64,000 bases of DNA from assembly GCF_000337795.1 (NCBI RefSeq), contig NZ_AOLP01000019.1, forward strand, positions 62,001 to 126,000. The letters run 5' to 3'. The notes below the pieces were generated by a model. The model was given only the letters and a program-made list of their open reading frames with translations, was not told where the DNA came from and ran no database searches. The stretch's first letter is position 1, and every line of letters starts with the position of its first letter. This stretch comes from Haloferax denitrificans ATCC 35960. Lineage in GTDB: Archaea; Halobacteriota; Halobacteria; Halobacteriales; Haloferacaceae. Positions 1 to 8,371 of this stretch are shown one piece after another. The position numbers were made by a program, and so were the translations under genes.

Positions 1-797
1 TCAACGACCAGGACACCATTCTCGGGCTGATGGCGACCGACGACCTCGAACGGAGCCTCGAAGACCTCCGGGAGATGGAGTCGGTCCACATCAACATCGA
101 CCCCGAAAGCGAGGCGATGGTCCCGCGACCCGACCCGCCGGAACACGTCCGAAAGCTGGCGAAAGAAATCCTCCGCCGGGCCGAAGATGAGCTGTTTCCC
201 GAGTACCGCGACCGCGACGTTGGCGAGGTCGCGGAGGCGCTCAACCACATGCGCGACGAGCCGGACGTCGAGGCGACGCCCGGCGAGCGGGACGAACTCG
301 ACTCGCTCGACGCGTCGAGCCGCGACCCCGAACTCGGCGAGGGACGCGACCGGTCCGAACTCGAACCGGGCGACGACACGCCCGAAATCGAGGGCGAGAG
401 CGGCCCCTCGTCGCTCGATGGCGAGGACGAGACGCCCGCGCTGGAGGCGGGGCGCGACGCCGACGACGGACCGGACGGGCCGGCGGACGACGGCGGCGAC
501 GACCCCGTCGGCTTCGAAGACGCCGACGGGCCGTTCAGCTTCCGCGACGACGCCCCCTCGCTGTCCGACCCCAACGACGACGCCGACCTCGACGACTTCT
601 TCGGCGCGTTCGGCATCGACGGAGGGTCGGAGTCAGAGGCGGGGGCGGCCGCGAACGCAGACGACGGGTCGAATCCGGACGACGAGAGAGGCCACGAAGA
701 CGAGACGTGGGGGGGCTTCGAGGCGGCCGAGGCCGACGACCCACCGGACGCCGACGACGCGGACGCGCGCGGCCCGGACTCTGGTGAGGAGGAGTAG
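1..797 (+). CDS. pilB: PilB-type secretion ATPase, C-terminal part (5' truncated)
   Basis: The frame is open from the first bases of the window, so only the last ~265 codons are present and no catalytic motif is visible. About 85 residues look folded (NDQDTILGLMATDD onward, then the helical segment EHVRKLAKEILRRAEDEL). The rest is a long, very acidic Asp/Gly-rich tail, probably disordered. The stop at 795-797 directly abuts the ATG of a PilC-like gene at 798. That order is the usual assembly ATPase then polytopic platform protein of archaeal type IV pilus-like systems, so the ATPase call is inference from context. The acidic tail is an unusual extension for this family. Symbol is generic; the paralogue number cannot be decided. 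Confidence 0.6.
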   Translation, partial: NDQDTILGLMATDDLERSLEDLREMESVHINIDPESEAMVPRPDPPEHVRKLAKEILRRAEDELFPEYRDRDVGEVAEALNHMRDEPDVEATPGERDELDSLDASSRDPELGEGRDRSELEPGDDTPEIEGESGPSSLDGEDETPALEAGRDADDGPDGPADDGGDDPVGFEDADGPFSFRDDAPSLSDPNDDADLDDFFGAFGIDGGSESEAGAAANADDGSNPDDERGHEDETWGGFEAAEADDPPDADDADARGPDSGEEE

Positions 798-2840
798 ATG
801 AGCAACCTCGATTCGAACACCTCGGGCGGGCTCGACCGCAGTACCGACACCCTCGGCGACGCCTTCTACCCGCTGTTTCAGCTTCTCTTCGACACGGACG
901 GCGAGTTCGTCGCCGACGTCGAAGAGAAGCTCCAGCAGGCCCGGATGCCCGACACGGTCGAGCTCTACCTCTCGCGGGCGCTCGCGGTCGGCGTGCTCGT
1001 CGGTCTCGTGCTGTGGCTCGTCGGCATGGTCGTCGGCTACGGCGTCTTCGCGCTCGGACTCGTCTCGTCCGACTCGCTGAGCCTCGGGATTCCGGTCGGG
1101 AGCGAGGCCACGGCGGCCACGCTTCGGTCCCTCGTGATGCCCGCGGCGGTCGTCGTCTCGGGGGTCGTCTTCGGGTCGCTCGGCTTCGCCGGCGGGTTCG
1201 GGACGCTCGTCGCCATCCCGTACTCGACGGCGTCCGCGCGGAAACGCGAGATAAACATGCTCCTGTCCGACGCCGTCTCGTTCATGTACGCCCTCTCCGT
1301 GGGCGGGCTGAACCAACTGGAGATTCTGGAGGCGATGGCCCGCGCCGAAGACACTTACGGCGAGGTCTCCCGGGAGTTCCAGAGCATCGTTCAGGAGACG
1401 GAGTACTTCGGCACCGACTACCGCAACGCCATCCGCCATCAGGCGCTTTTGACCCCCTCCGACGAGCTTTCGCAGTTCCTGACGGACATGCTCTCTATCG
1501 TCAACTCCGGCGGCGACATGCAGGGCTTCCTCGACGACAAGAAGGACAAGCACCTCCGGACCGCGAAACAACAGCAGGAACAGACGCTGGAGACGATGGA
1601 GCTGTTCGGCGAGATGTACATGACGCTGTCGCTGTTCCCGTTGCTTCTCATCATCATCCTCGTCATCATGAGCATGCTCGGGGAGGCCCAGTCGAGCCTG
1701 CTGTACGCGACCGTCTACGGGCTCATCCCGCTGACCGGCGTCGGTTTCCTCGTGCTCGTCTCGACGGTCAAACAGGACGAAATCGGCGACGGCTTCCTCA
1801 GCCCCGAAGACGAGAGCGACCGCCTGCAGGGCCAACAGCGCGAGGGGCTCGTCCACATGGGACTCATCGAGAGCTACGTCGGCGAGTTCAGCCTCTTTTC
1901 GCGCATCAAGTCCCGCGAGGGGACGTTCAAGACGAAAGAGCTCCTGCGCCGGCCGCACCTGTTTTTCAAACAGCATCCGCTTTTCACCCTCGCGCTGACG
2001 GTTCCGGCGGCGCTCGCGCTCCTCGCCGTCTCCGTCGTCGGCGGGGCCGCCCCGACGACGTGGGACGGGATGATAGCCAGCCCCGTCTGGGGGACGTTCA
2101 TCTGGTTCTACGTTCCGGTCTACCTCGTCGCGGTGCCGCTGACCGTCTTCCACGAGTGGAACGTCCACTCGCGGGCGGCCATCACGGGGAAGCTCTCCGA
2201 CAACCTCCGCAAGCTATCGAGCGCGAACGACACCGGCCAGACGCTCCTCGAATCCGTCAAGACCGTCTCCGACACCTCCTCGGGGAAGCTCGCCGACGAG
2301 TTCGAGGTGATGTACGCGAAGGTCCACTACGGGATGAGCCTCAAAGAGGCGCTCGTCGAGTTCAACAACAAGTACCACATCCCGCGGCTCGCCCGGACGG
2401 TCAAGCTCATCACGAAGGCACAGGAGGCGTCGAGCCAGATTACCGAGGTGCTGACGACGGCCGCGCAGGCCTCCGAGAACCAAGACGACATCGAGCGCGA
2501 GCGCATCTCGCGGACCCGGATGCAGGTCGCCATCATCCTCATGACCTACGTGACGCTACTCGCGGTGATGGCCATCCTGAAGACGCAGTTCCTCGACGTG
2601 ATGGCCGGGCTCTCGTCGCAGGCGTCGAGCTCCGGCGGCGCGACGACCGGCGGGCCGAGCTTCGGCGGCGGCATCGACCCCGACCTGCTGTCGCTTCTGT
2701 TCTTCCACGGCGTCACCATCCAGGCGATGCTGTCGGGATTCATCAGCGGCTACATCCGCAACGCGGACCTCCTTTCGGGGGTCAAGTTCGTCGTCATCCT
2801 CCAGACGCTCTCGCTCGCGGTGTGGATGGTGGTCGGATGA
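798..2840 (+). CDS. pilC: PilC-type type IV pilus assembly membrane protein
   Basis: A 680-residue polytopic membrane protein with the duplicated GspF/T2SSF architecture of archaeal FlaJ/PilC platform proteins. The two cytoplasmic helical repeats lie at about residues 150-290 (SDAVSFMYALSVGGLNQLE) and 465-600 (KLSSANDTGQTLLESVK). Each is flanked by hydrophobic segments, about eight in total. In this family the protein sits in the membrane and couples the hexameric ATPase to pilin extraction and assembly. The ATG follows the ATPase stop with no gap, and the stop overlaps the next gene by ATGA, so it is translationally coupled in the pilus operon. A Gly/Ser-rich loop near residue 610 precedes the last membrane segments. 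Confidence 0.85.
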   Translation: MSNLDSNTSGGLDRSTDTLGDAFYPLFQLLFDTDGEFVADVEEKLQQARMPDTVELYLSRALAVGVLVGLVLWLVGMVVGYGVFALGLVSSDSLSLGIPVGSEATAATLRSLVMPAAVVVSGVVFGSLGFAGGFGTLVAIPYSTASARKREINMLLSDAVSFMYALSVGGLNQLEILEAMARAEDTYGEVSREFQSIVQETEYFGTDYRNAIRHQALLTPSDELSQFLTDMLSIVNSGGDMQGFLDDKKDKHLRTAKQQQEQTLETMELFGEMYMTLSLFPLLLIIILVIMSMLGEAQSSLLYATVYGLIPLTGVGFLVLVSTVKQDEIGDGFLSPEDESDRLQGQQREGLVHMGLIESYVGEFSLFSRIKSREGTFKTKELLRRPHLFFKQHPLFTLALTVPAALALLAVSVVGGAAPTTWDGMIASPVWGTFIWFYVPVYLVAVPLTVFHEWNVHSRAAITGKLSDNLRKLSSANDTGQTLLESVKTVSDTSSGKLADEFEVMYAKVHYGMSLKEALVEFNNKYHIPRLARTVKLITKAQEASSQITEVLTTAAQASENQDDIERERISRTRMQVAIILMTYVTLLAVMAILKTQFLDVMAGLSSQASSSGGATTGGPSFGGGIDPDLLSLLFFHGVTIQAMLSGFISGYIRNADLLSGVKFVVILQTLSLAVWMVVG

Positions 2841-3340
2841 CGCGGCGGGGCCGCGGTGACGGCCGCCGCGAGACGAGCGGCCGGAGCGCCCGCGCTCAGA
2901 CGACCATCGACTTCGCCGTCGGCGTCGGCATCTTCCTCCTCGCGGTCGCGTGGGTCGTCGGCACCATCCCGCAGATTCTCGACCCCTTCGAGGCCGAACA
3001 GGACCGCCCGCTCGTCGCCAACCGCGCCGCCGACTCGCTCACTCAGCGCCTGCTCGTCGACGACGAGAACCCCGACGTGCTCGACCCGGTCTGTACCGAG
3101 GCGTTCTTCGACGGGGACTCCCCCGACGAGCCCCCCGGAGACTGCGACTACGGCAGTGCCGACCCCAACACCGCGACCGGCATCGACGCGTCCTACGGGC
3201 TCAACGTCACGCTCTCGCGTGACGGGAGCGTCGTCGAGACGACCGGCGAGCCGGTCCCGACCACCCGGAGCGTCGTCACCGCGCGGCGGGCCATCCTGCT
3301 CGACGGCGACCTCCACGAACTCTCGGTGAGGGTGTGGTGA
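2837..3340 (+). CDS. pilin-like protein (class III signal), 167 aa
   Basis: Starts at ATG 2837, overlapping the pilC stop (ATGA). The N-terminus is Arg-rich (MTRRGRGDGRRETSG) and is followed by ARAQTTIDFAVGVGIFLLA, a short basic stretch and cleavage-site-like residues directly before a hydrophobic helix. This is how prepilin-peptidase (PibD) substrates look. The rest is a small extracytoplasmic domain with two or three Cys. Most likely a minor pilin or pseudopilin of the system encoded by the upstream pilB-pilC pair. The family is haloarchaeal and has no assigned function that I know of. Its stop overlaps the next start by GTGA. Confidence 0.75.
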   Translation: MTRRGRGDGRRETSGRSARAQTTIDFAVGVGIFLLAVAWVVGTIPQILDPFEAEQDRPLVANRAADSLTQRLLVDDENPDVLDPVCTEAFFDGDSPDEPPGDCDYGSADPNTATGIDASYGLNVTLSRDGSVVETTGEPVPTTRSVVTARRAILLDGDLHELSVRVW

Positions 3341-3969
3341 CCGTGGCTCGCGCACAGGCCCACGCGCTCGAAGCGCTCGTCGCCGCGATGGTGCTTCTCG
3401 CCAGCGTCACGTTCGCGTTGCAGGTGACCGCGGTGACGCCGCTGACCGCGAGCACGTCGAGCCAACACATCGAAAACCAGCAGGCCGCCGTCGCCGACGG
3501 CGTCCTGACGGCGGCCGCCGAGACCGACGCGCTGAAGCGGACGGTGCTGTTCACGCACCCCGAAAACGGGAGCTTCTACGGCATCGACGCCCGCGGCTAC
3601 TACGTCGACGGCGGGCCGCCGACCGCCTTCGGGGCGATGCTCAACGAGTCCTTCTTGGACCGCGGCATCGCGTTCAACGTCTACCTGCACTACCTTCGCG
3701 ACCGGGAGGTCCGGCGGACGACCCGCCTCGTGTACATGGGCGAGCCGAGCGACCACGCCGTCTCGCGGACCCGGCTCGTGACGCTCACGGACGACGACAC
3801 GCTGACCGAACCGGGAACCTCACCGGGCGGCGACCCCCGCGCGGTCGAGACGCCGAAGACGCTCGAATCGGTCGACGCCGCGGCCGACGAGTCGTACTTC
3901 GTGCAGGACGGGAGCGCGGGGTCGCTGTACGGCGTCGTCGACGTGGAGGTGGTCGTATGGCGGATGTGA
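3337..3969 (+). CDS. pilin-like protein, 210 aa
   Basis: GTG at 3337 overlaps the previous stop (GTGA), which I prefer over GTG 3334 or 3343. The N-terminus VARAQAHALEALVAAMVLLA again puts a basic residue and Ala-Gln next to a hydrophobic helix, as in type IV pilin-like precursors. The remaining ~170 residues are a soluble, extracytoplasmic-looking domain without Cys. Second of five consecutive genes of this design, so likely a minor pilin/pseudopilin. The 3' end overlaps the next gene by 13 nt (ATG at 3957). Confidence 0.75.
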   Translation: MTVARAQAHALEALVAAMVLLASVTFALQVTAVTPLTASTSSQHIENQQAAVADGVLTAAAETDALKRTVLFTHPENGSFYGIDARGYYVDGGPPTAFGAMLNESFLDRGIAFNVYLHYLRDREVRRTTRLVYMGEPSDHAVSRTRLVTLTDDDTLTEPGTSPGGDPRAVETPKTLESVDAAADESYFVQDGSAGSLYGVVDVEVVVWRM

Positions 3970-4991
3970 CCGACGGGTTCGAGCGCGCGAGCGACGCGGT
4001 TGAGGGGGTGAGAGAGTCGGCCCAGGTGAGAGCGTCGGACGAGGCAAAGCGTCTCGGCGGCGACGACCGCGGCCAGCTGATGCTCGTCGCCGCGCTCGCA
4101 ATCGCGGTGCTCCTCGTCGGTCTCGCGCTGACGCTCAACACCGCGATTTACACGGAGAACCTCGCAACCCGGACGACCGACACGAACCTCGACGGCGCGG
4201 TCACCCACGGCGGCGCGGTGGAGGCGGGTGCGGGGGCGGTCCTCGACGAGGCCAACCGCGAGGGCGGCACGTACGGCGAGCTCGCCGACGAGTTCGACGA
4301 GACGTTCGGCAACTGGAGCGACGCGGCCGCGACGCTCGCCGCGGTCAGGGGGGCCGCGACGGACGCCGAGCGCGTCAGCCACGTCCGGGGCACGCGCATC
4401 TCTCAGACCGACGCGGCGCGGAACTTCACCGACAGGAACGAGACGGCCGACTGGACCCTCGCGAGCGACGTCGGCGTCCGCGGCGTCCGGGTCAACGTCT
4501 CGCGCGACTCGCTCGCAACGAGTAGCGGGTCGGCGTTCGAACTCGTCGTCGACGACGGGACCGACGCCGTCGAGACCGAAATCTACCAGAATATGACGCA
4601 GGGGCGCGTCTTCGTGGCCGTCGTGGACGCCGGCGGGACCCGGACGACCTGTAGCGTCGCGGCCGACGCGGGCGACTACGTCACCGTCGACGTCGCCGAC
4701 GGCCGACTCAACGGGACCGCCTGCGACCCGCTCGACGCGGTTCACACCGACCTCGACGGCCCGGTCACGGTCTCGTATCGGAACGCGGCGGAGGCCGAGG
4801 GGTCCTACGAACTGTACGTGGACGAGACGAACGCCACGGTCTTCGACGCGACGAAGTACGAACCCGCCGGAAGCGGGTCGTCGCCGGTCGCACAGGAGGC
4901 GCTGTACGCCGTCACCGTCTCGTACGTCTACGAGTCGGGCGAAACGTACGTCTCCCGCGAGGTCCGGGTCGCCCCGGGTGAGATTGCGTGA
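3957..4991 (+). CDS. pilin-like protein with internal hydrophobic helix, 344 aa
   Basis: ATG at 3957 lies inside the end of the previous gene. A ~37-residue polar N-terminal segment precedes DDRGQLMLVAALAIAVLLVG, a basic-Gly-Gln site followed by a single transmembrane helix, as in pilin precursors with a long leader. The C-terminal ~280 residues carry several N-x-S/T sites (NWS, NFT, NVS, NMT, NGT, NAT) and two Cys, consistent with an exported, possibly glycosylated domain. The largest of the operon's pilin-like proteins. Haloarchaea-specific family; exact role unknown. Confidence 0.72.
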   Translation: MADVTDGFERASDAVEGVRESAQVRASDEAKRLGGDDRGQLMLVAALAIAVLLVGLALTLNTAIYTENLATRTTDTNLDGAVTHGGAVEAGAGAVLDEANREGGTYGELADEFDETFGNWSDAAATLAAVRGAATDAERVSHVRGTRISQTDAARNFTDRNETADWTLASDVGVRGVRVNVSRDSLATSSGSAFELVVDDGTDAVETEIYQNMTQGRVFVAVVDAGGTRTTCSVAADAGDYVTVDVADGRLNGTACDPLDAVHTDLDGPVTVSYRNAAEAEGSYELYVDETNATVFDATKYEPAGSGSSPVAQEALYAVTVSYVYESGETYVSREVRVAPGEIA

Positions 4992-5503
4992 CGCCGCCGA
5001 CGCTCCCGGACGACCGAGCAGACCGCACTCGGCGCGGGAAGCGCGCGCTTCGCGCTCGGGGTCGCTCGACCGACCGCGGCGTCTCGACGGCGCTCGGTTA
5101 CGTTCTCACGCTCTCCATCACGGTCGTCCTCATCTCGGGGCTGATGGTCGCCGCCGGCGGGTTCGTCTCCGACGAGCGCAAGCGGGTGACGGAGACGGAG
5201 CTCGACGTCGTCGGCAACCGGCTCGCGGCCGGCATCGAGTCGGTCGACCGAATCGGGGCCGCCCCCGGCGAGTCGCGGGTCGAGGCGACGATTCGACTGC
5301 CGCCGAGGGTCGCCGGCACGACCTACACCATCGAGGTCGAACCCGGTCCGCCGACCGAACTCGTGCTCACTTCGACCGACCCCGAGGTGACGGTCCGCGT
5401 GCCGGTCAAGACCGAAACGTCGCTGGCGGCGAGCCGCCTCGACGGCGGCGACGTGACCATCACCTACGACTCGCCGTCGGGGACGCTGGAGGTGGTGTCG
5501 TGA
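4988..5503 (+). CDS. pilin-like protein, 171 aa
   Basis: GTG 4988 overlaps the previous stop (GTGA). A basic ~30-residue leader ends in TDRGVSTALGYVLTLSITVV, which closely resembles the archaeal pilin N-terminus (D/E-R-G/A-VS-x-x-[IL]G followed by the hydrophobic helix). The small C-terminal domain is beta-rich by composition. Likely a minor pilin assembled by the pilB-pilC pair. Overlaps the next gene by GTGA. Confidence 0.76.
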   Translation: MTPPTLPDDRADRTRRGKRALRARGRSTDRGVSTALGYVLTLSITVVLISGLMVAAGGFVSDERKRVTETELDVVGNRLAAGIESVDRIGAAPGESRVEATIRLPPRVAGTTYTIEVEPGPPTELVLTSTDPEVTVRVPVKTETSLAASRLDGGDVTITYDSPSGTLEVVS

Positions 5504-6270
5504 GCGACCGCGCCGTGAGCGACACGCTCGGGTTCGTCTTCGTCTTCGCCATCGTCCTCTCGATGGTCGGTCTCGTCACCGCCGTCGGGATGACCGGCCT
5601 CCAAGACGCCCGCGACGTCGAGCGCGTCAACAACGCCGAGCGCGCGCTGGACATCCTCGGCGACAACATGGAGGACATCGCCGACCGCGGCGCGCCGAGT
5701 CGGGCGACCGAGGTGAAGCTTCAGGACGCCAGCCTGACGCTCGACCGGCCCGTCGAGTTCGTCGTCTCCGGAGAGCGGTCGGGTGACCCGTCGGACAACT
5801 TCACCAACACCTACGAGGTGTCGCCAATCGTCTACGAGGCGGATTCAAGCGACGAGCGAGTCGTCTACGCGTTCGACGCGCTCTTTCGGACCCGCGGCGA
5901 CACCGGGACGTTCGTCCGGCGACCGTCGCTGGTGCTCACCGACGAGCGGGTGTTGATTCCGGCGTTCGTGACGCGGCCCGACGAGGAGGCGACGACCTCC
6001 GTCGGCGGGTCGGGGACGTTCCTCATCCGCGCCGACAAGGCCGCGAGCGACGTGTTGGCCGCGCGGACCGACGGCCCGTACGACGTGAACCTGACCGTTC
6101 GCTCCCCGCGTGCGGCGCTCTGGGAGCGAGAGCTATCGAGCCGCCCCGACGTGACCTGCGGCGATGTGGTTGAGCCGCCGGACGCCTACCCGAGCGTCTC
6201 GTGTCACGTCAACGGGACGGCGCGCGTCCACGTCGTCTCGACGTCGGTCGACATGACGTTCGCCGACTGA
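5500..6270 (+). CDS. pilin-like protein, 256 aa
   Basis: The start is GTG 5500, overlapping the previous stop (GTGA). The reading frame is open further upstream, but only this start gives the pilin-type leader SDRAVSDTLGFVFVFAIVLS. A single N-terminal helix is followed by a ~220-residue extracytoplasmic domain with N-glycosylation-type sites and a pair of Cys near the C-terminus (TCGD and SCHV). Last gene of the pilus operon, ending 5 bp before the stop of a convergent gene with the same design. Confidence 0.76.
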   Translation: MSDRAVSDTLGFVFVFAIVLSMVGLVTAVGMTGLQDARDVERVNNAERALDILGDNMEDIADRGAPSRATEVKLQDASLTLDRPVEFVVSGERSGDPSDNFTNTYEVSPIVYEADSSDERVVYAFDALFRTRGDTGTFVRRPSLVLTDERVLIPAFVTRPDEEATTSVGGSGTFLIRADKAASDVLAARTDGPYDVNLTVRSPRAALWERELSSRPDVTCGDVVEPPDAYPSVSCHVNGTARVHVVSTSVDMTFAD

Positions 6271-6275
6271 GTACC

Positions 6276-7790
6276 TCACTCGACGTCGACTTCGACCTCG
6301 TTTTCCGTGACGTGCAGGAAGGTGATGAACTGGCCGCCCTCGGCCTGGTCGTAGTCGAGTTCGCCGCGCGAGCCGGACTCGTCGACACTCTGGCTGGTAC
6401 CCGGCCCGTCCGTGACGGTCAGTTCGAACTGCGGCGCGGCGAGCGAGAAGTAGTGGTTGACGACGAAGTCCATCCGGGCGGTGTCGCCGGCGGCCTTCGA
6501 GAACGTCTGGCCGCTGTCGGCGTCGTGTTCGTCGAAGGTGACGCTGTCGTAGGCCTCGCCGTCCGTGATTTCGGGGGCGAACTGCCATTTGTTCTGGTTG
6601 CCGAAGCCCTTGTCCGACTGGATGTCGCCGTAGGTCATCGTCTGCGAACTGGTGAAGTCGACGCTGATTTCGGGGTTGCTCGACGAGCAGTCGATGCTCA
6701 CCGCGTCGCTCGTGTCGGGGTCGAGGTCGGTCGCCTGCCAGCCGTGGTACTTGCCGTCCTCGGTGGCGTAGTAGAGCGTCAGGTCGAACGTGCCGTCGTA
6801 ACCGCTGTTCCCGCACTTGCCGTCCGCCTGCACGTGGAGTTCGAGGTCGCGCCGGTCGCCGTCGTAGTACATCCCCCACTCCATGTTCTTGAGGTGCTGG
6901 TCGTTCGAGAGCGTGAGCGTGAACGTCGAGACGTTGTGGTTCCCGGCCATCCCGCGCACGTCGACCGAGGTGCCCTCGTTCGGCATCTGGAACTCGCCGA
7001 CGAGACCGAGCGTCTCCAGTTCCACGCTCGCGGTCTGGTTGGCGTCGTCGACCGTCACGGTGCCCTCGCTCCGTGATTCGAAGAACCCTGCCCACCCTCG
7101 GTAGTGGTCGCTGTGGACCGTCACGACGATTGTCCCGTTGCTGACCGGGTTGTCGAAGCTGTCCGTCGGTAGCTCGTCGTAACGTGCCGTCTGATTCGGA
7201 TAGATGCGATGGGCGCGTTCGGTCGCCGCGACCCTCGCGGACACGTCGCCCGACGACGACCCGTCACCGGAGACTCGGACGACCGGGAGCGTCAGCGTCG
7301 CCCCGCGGTAGTGGAACTCCGGCGGCGAGACCATCGTCGTGCCGCCGTCCTGCGTGCGCCAGACGCCGCCGCCCTCGTAGGCGATGCGGGCGTCGCCGTT
7401 GCGGTACTCGACGCTCCCGAGCGACTCGTTGTAGAGCTCTTGGTCGTCGCCGTCGTCGGTGTAGTTCTTGTGCGTGATGCTCAGCCAGCCGCTGTCGTCG
7501 TCGACGACGTAGGCACCGCCGCCGGTGCCGCTGAGGTCGACGTACTGCGTTTCGCCCTCCCCGAGCGCGGAGATGGCGACCCGCGAGTCGAAAAGCGTCA
7601 TCGAGTGCTCGGCGCGCGTCAGTTGGGACGCCTGTTTCGTCTCGTCGAGGGCGACGCCGCCGAGCGCGACGACGGCGGTCGTTCCGGCGACCGTGACCGC
7701 TAACAGAAGCACCACCGCAATCGGCGAGGTCTGCGCCGTCCGGTCTCTGACGACGCGATAGAGTAGTGGGACTCGGGGGCGACCGCTCAT
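6276..7790 (-). CDS. large pilin-like surface protein, 504 aa
   Basis: Convergent with the pilus operon. The N-terminus RDRTAQTSPIAVVLLLAVTV again matches a pilin-type leader with the hydrophobic helix directly after it. The remaining ~460 residues form a large extracytoplasmic part with many N-x-S/T sequons and two Cys-containing spots (GKCGNSG, SIDCSSS). It belongs to the haloarchaeal families annotated as archaellin/type IV pilin N-terminal domain proteins (a DUF7289-type protein, from memory). A T-rich stretch about 30 nt upstream of the start can serve as box A, so the gene is probably transcribed on its own. It could be a major subunit or adhesin for the adjacent machinery; that is inference. 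Confidence 0.72.
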   Translation of the reverse strand: MSGRPRVPLLYRVVRDRTAQTSPIAVVLLLAVTVAGTTAVVALGGVALDETKQASQLTRAEHSMTLFDSRVAISALGEGETQYVDLSGTGGGAYVVDDDSGWLSITHKNYTDDGDDQELYNESLGSVEYRNGDARIAYEGGGVWRTQDGGTTMVSPPEFHYRGATLTLPVVRVSGDGSSSGDVSARVAATERAHRIYPNQTARYDELPTDSFDNPVSNGTIVVTVHSDHYRGWAGFFESRSEGTVTVDDANQTASVELETLGLVGEFQMPNEGTSVDVRGMAGNHNVSTFTLTLSNDQHLKNMEWGMYYDGDRRDLELHVQADGKCGNSGYDGTFDLTLYYATEDGKYHGWQATDLDPDTSDAVSIDCSSSNPEISVDFTSSQTMTYGDIQSDKGFGNQNKWQFAPEITDGEAYDSVTFDEHDADSGQTFSKAAGDTARMDFVVNHYFSLAAPQFELTVTDGPGTSQSVDESGSRGELDYDQAEGGQFITFLHVTENEVEVDVE

Positions 7791-8003
7791 TACCTGACTG
7801 AAGGAGATGCGGGGTCAAAACGTCGCGGGGTACCTGACAGTCTGGTAAGTAGACCCGTCTGATAGGTATCGCTCTCAGCGACGCCGGGACGGTTCGGGGA
7901 CGGCGGGTGTGTGGGTCACCGGACACGGTGCCGAGACTGACGAGAACACACTTCAACAGATTGTGGTGCCAGAACTTGGCGGACTCCCCGGGGAGTCCCG
8001 AGA

Positions 8004-8026
8004 GCGAGACGGCACTGCCGTCTCGC
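8004..8026. repeat. perfect hairpin downstream of pilin-like gene promoter region
   Basis: GCGAGACGGC pairs perfectly with GCCGTCTCGC around the three bases ACT. It follows immediately after the 18-bp palindrome at 7981-7998. Function unknown; there is no poly-T tract after it on the plus strand. Confidence 0.6.
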
Positions 8027-8093
8027 ATGCTATGTAGGCACTCGCGGGTCGCTCGCAGACGAAGCGAGCGCTCGCCTCGTCATTTCTTCACTT

Positions 8094-8207
8094 CGTTCAG
8101 AAATGGACTCGCCGGGAGTCACGTGAGTGAAACGAACGTGACGTCGGCGAGTCCACGAACGACTGACGGAGCGAAGCGACGGAAGGAAGTGAGTGGACTC
8201 GCCGGGA
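8094..8207. repeat. 114-bp direct repeat, copy 1 (tRNA 3'-end derived)
   Basis: Identical by eye to 8928-9041. It contains two copies of the tRNA-Ala 3' end read on the plus strand (TGGACTCGCCGGG at 8104-8116 and 8194-8206), exactly 90 bp apart. Between them are inverted repeats (GTCACGT/ACGTGAC, GAGTCCAC/GTGGACTC) and the mini-hairpin GCGAAGC at 8171. Here the second copy is not followed by the rest of a tRNA but by the hairpin array at 8212-8300. Confidence 0.85.
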
Positions 8208-8211
8208 CTGA

Positions 8212-8300
8212 GCAAACCGGAGGTTTGCGAAGGTCGTGAACGAAGTTCACGGGATTTGAACTCACTCGCAAATCGAAGATTTGCTCGCTGCTCAAATCCC
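8212..8300. repeat. array of three-base-loop mini-hairpins
   Basis: Three 7-bp perfect stems closed by GGA or GAA loops follow each other: 8212-8228 (GCAAACC/GGTTTGC), 8235-8251 (CGTGAAC/GTTCACG) and 8268-8284 (GCAAATC/GATTTGC). The last lies inside a 9-bp outer stem, GGGATTTGA (8251-8259) with TCAAATCCC (8292-8300). GGGATTTGAAC also matches the T-arm region of the adjacent tRNA-Ala gene. Confidence 0.75.
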
Positions 8301-8371
8301 GTCTCGAACAGGACTAATTTACTCTGGCTTCGCGACTCGCTCCGCTCGTCGGAAGTCCAGAGAGAAATTAG

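Larger units (their letters stand above)
7791..8371. other. gene-free structured region beside tRNA-Ala
   Basis: About 580 bp with no credible gene on either strand; the ORFs that cross it are low-complexity readings of repeats. It holds a perfect 18-bp palindrome (7981-7998, GGACTCCCCGGGGAGTCC), a hairpin with a 10-bp stem at 8004-8026, one copy of a 114-bp repeat (8094-8207), several mini-hairpins (8212-8300) and a long imperfect hairpin (8313-8372) that touches the tRNA 3' end. Confidence 0.6.

Noticed and set aside
633..2168. 511-codon frame on the minus strand across the pilB end and pilC
   Set aside because: It is a third-position shadow of pilC: high GC keeps opposite frames open. The product is Glu/Arg/Asp-rich with no motif.
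1013..2836. 5' two-thirds of a long plus-strand frame leading into the pilin-like gene at 2837
   Set aside because: Arg/Pro-rich reading inside pilC; only the part from ATG 2837 has a leader and domain.
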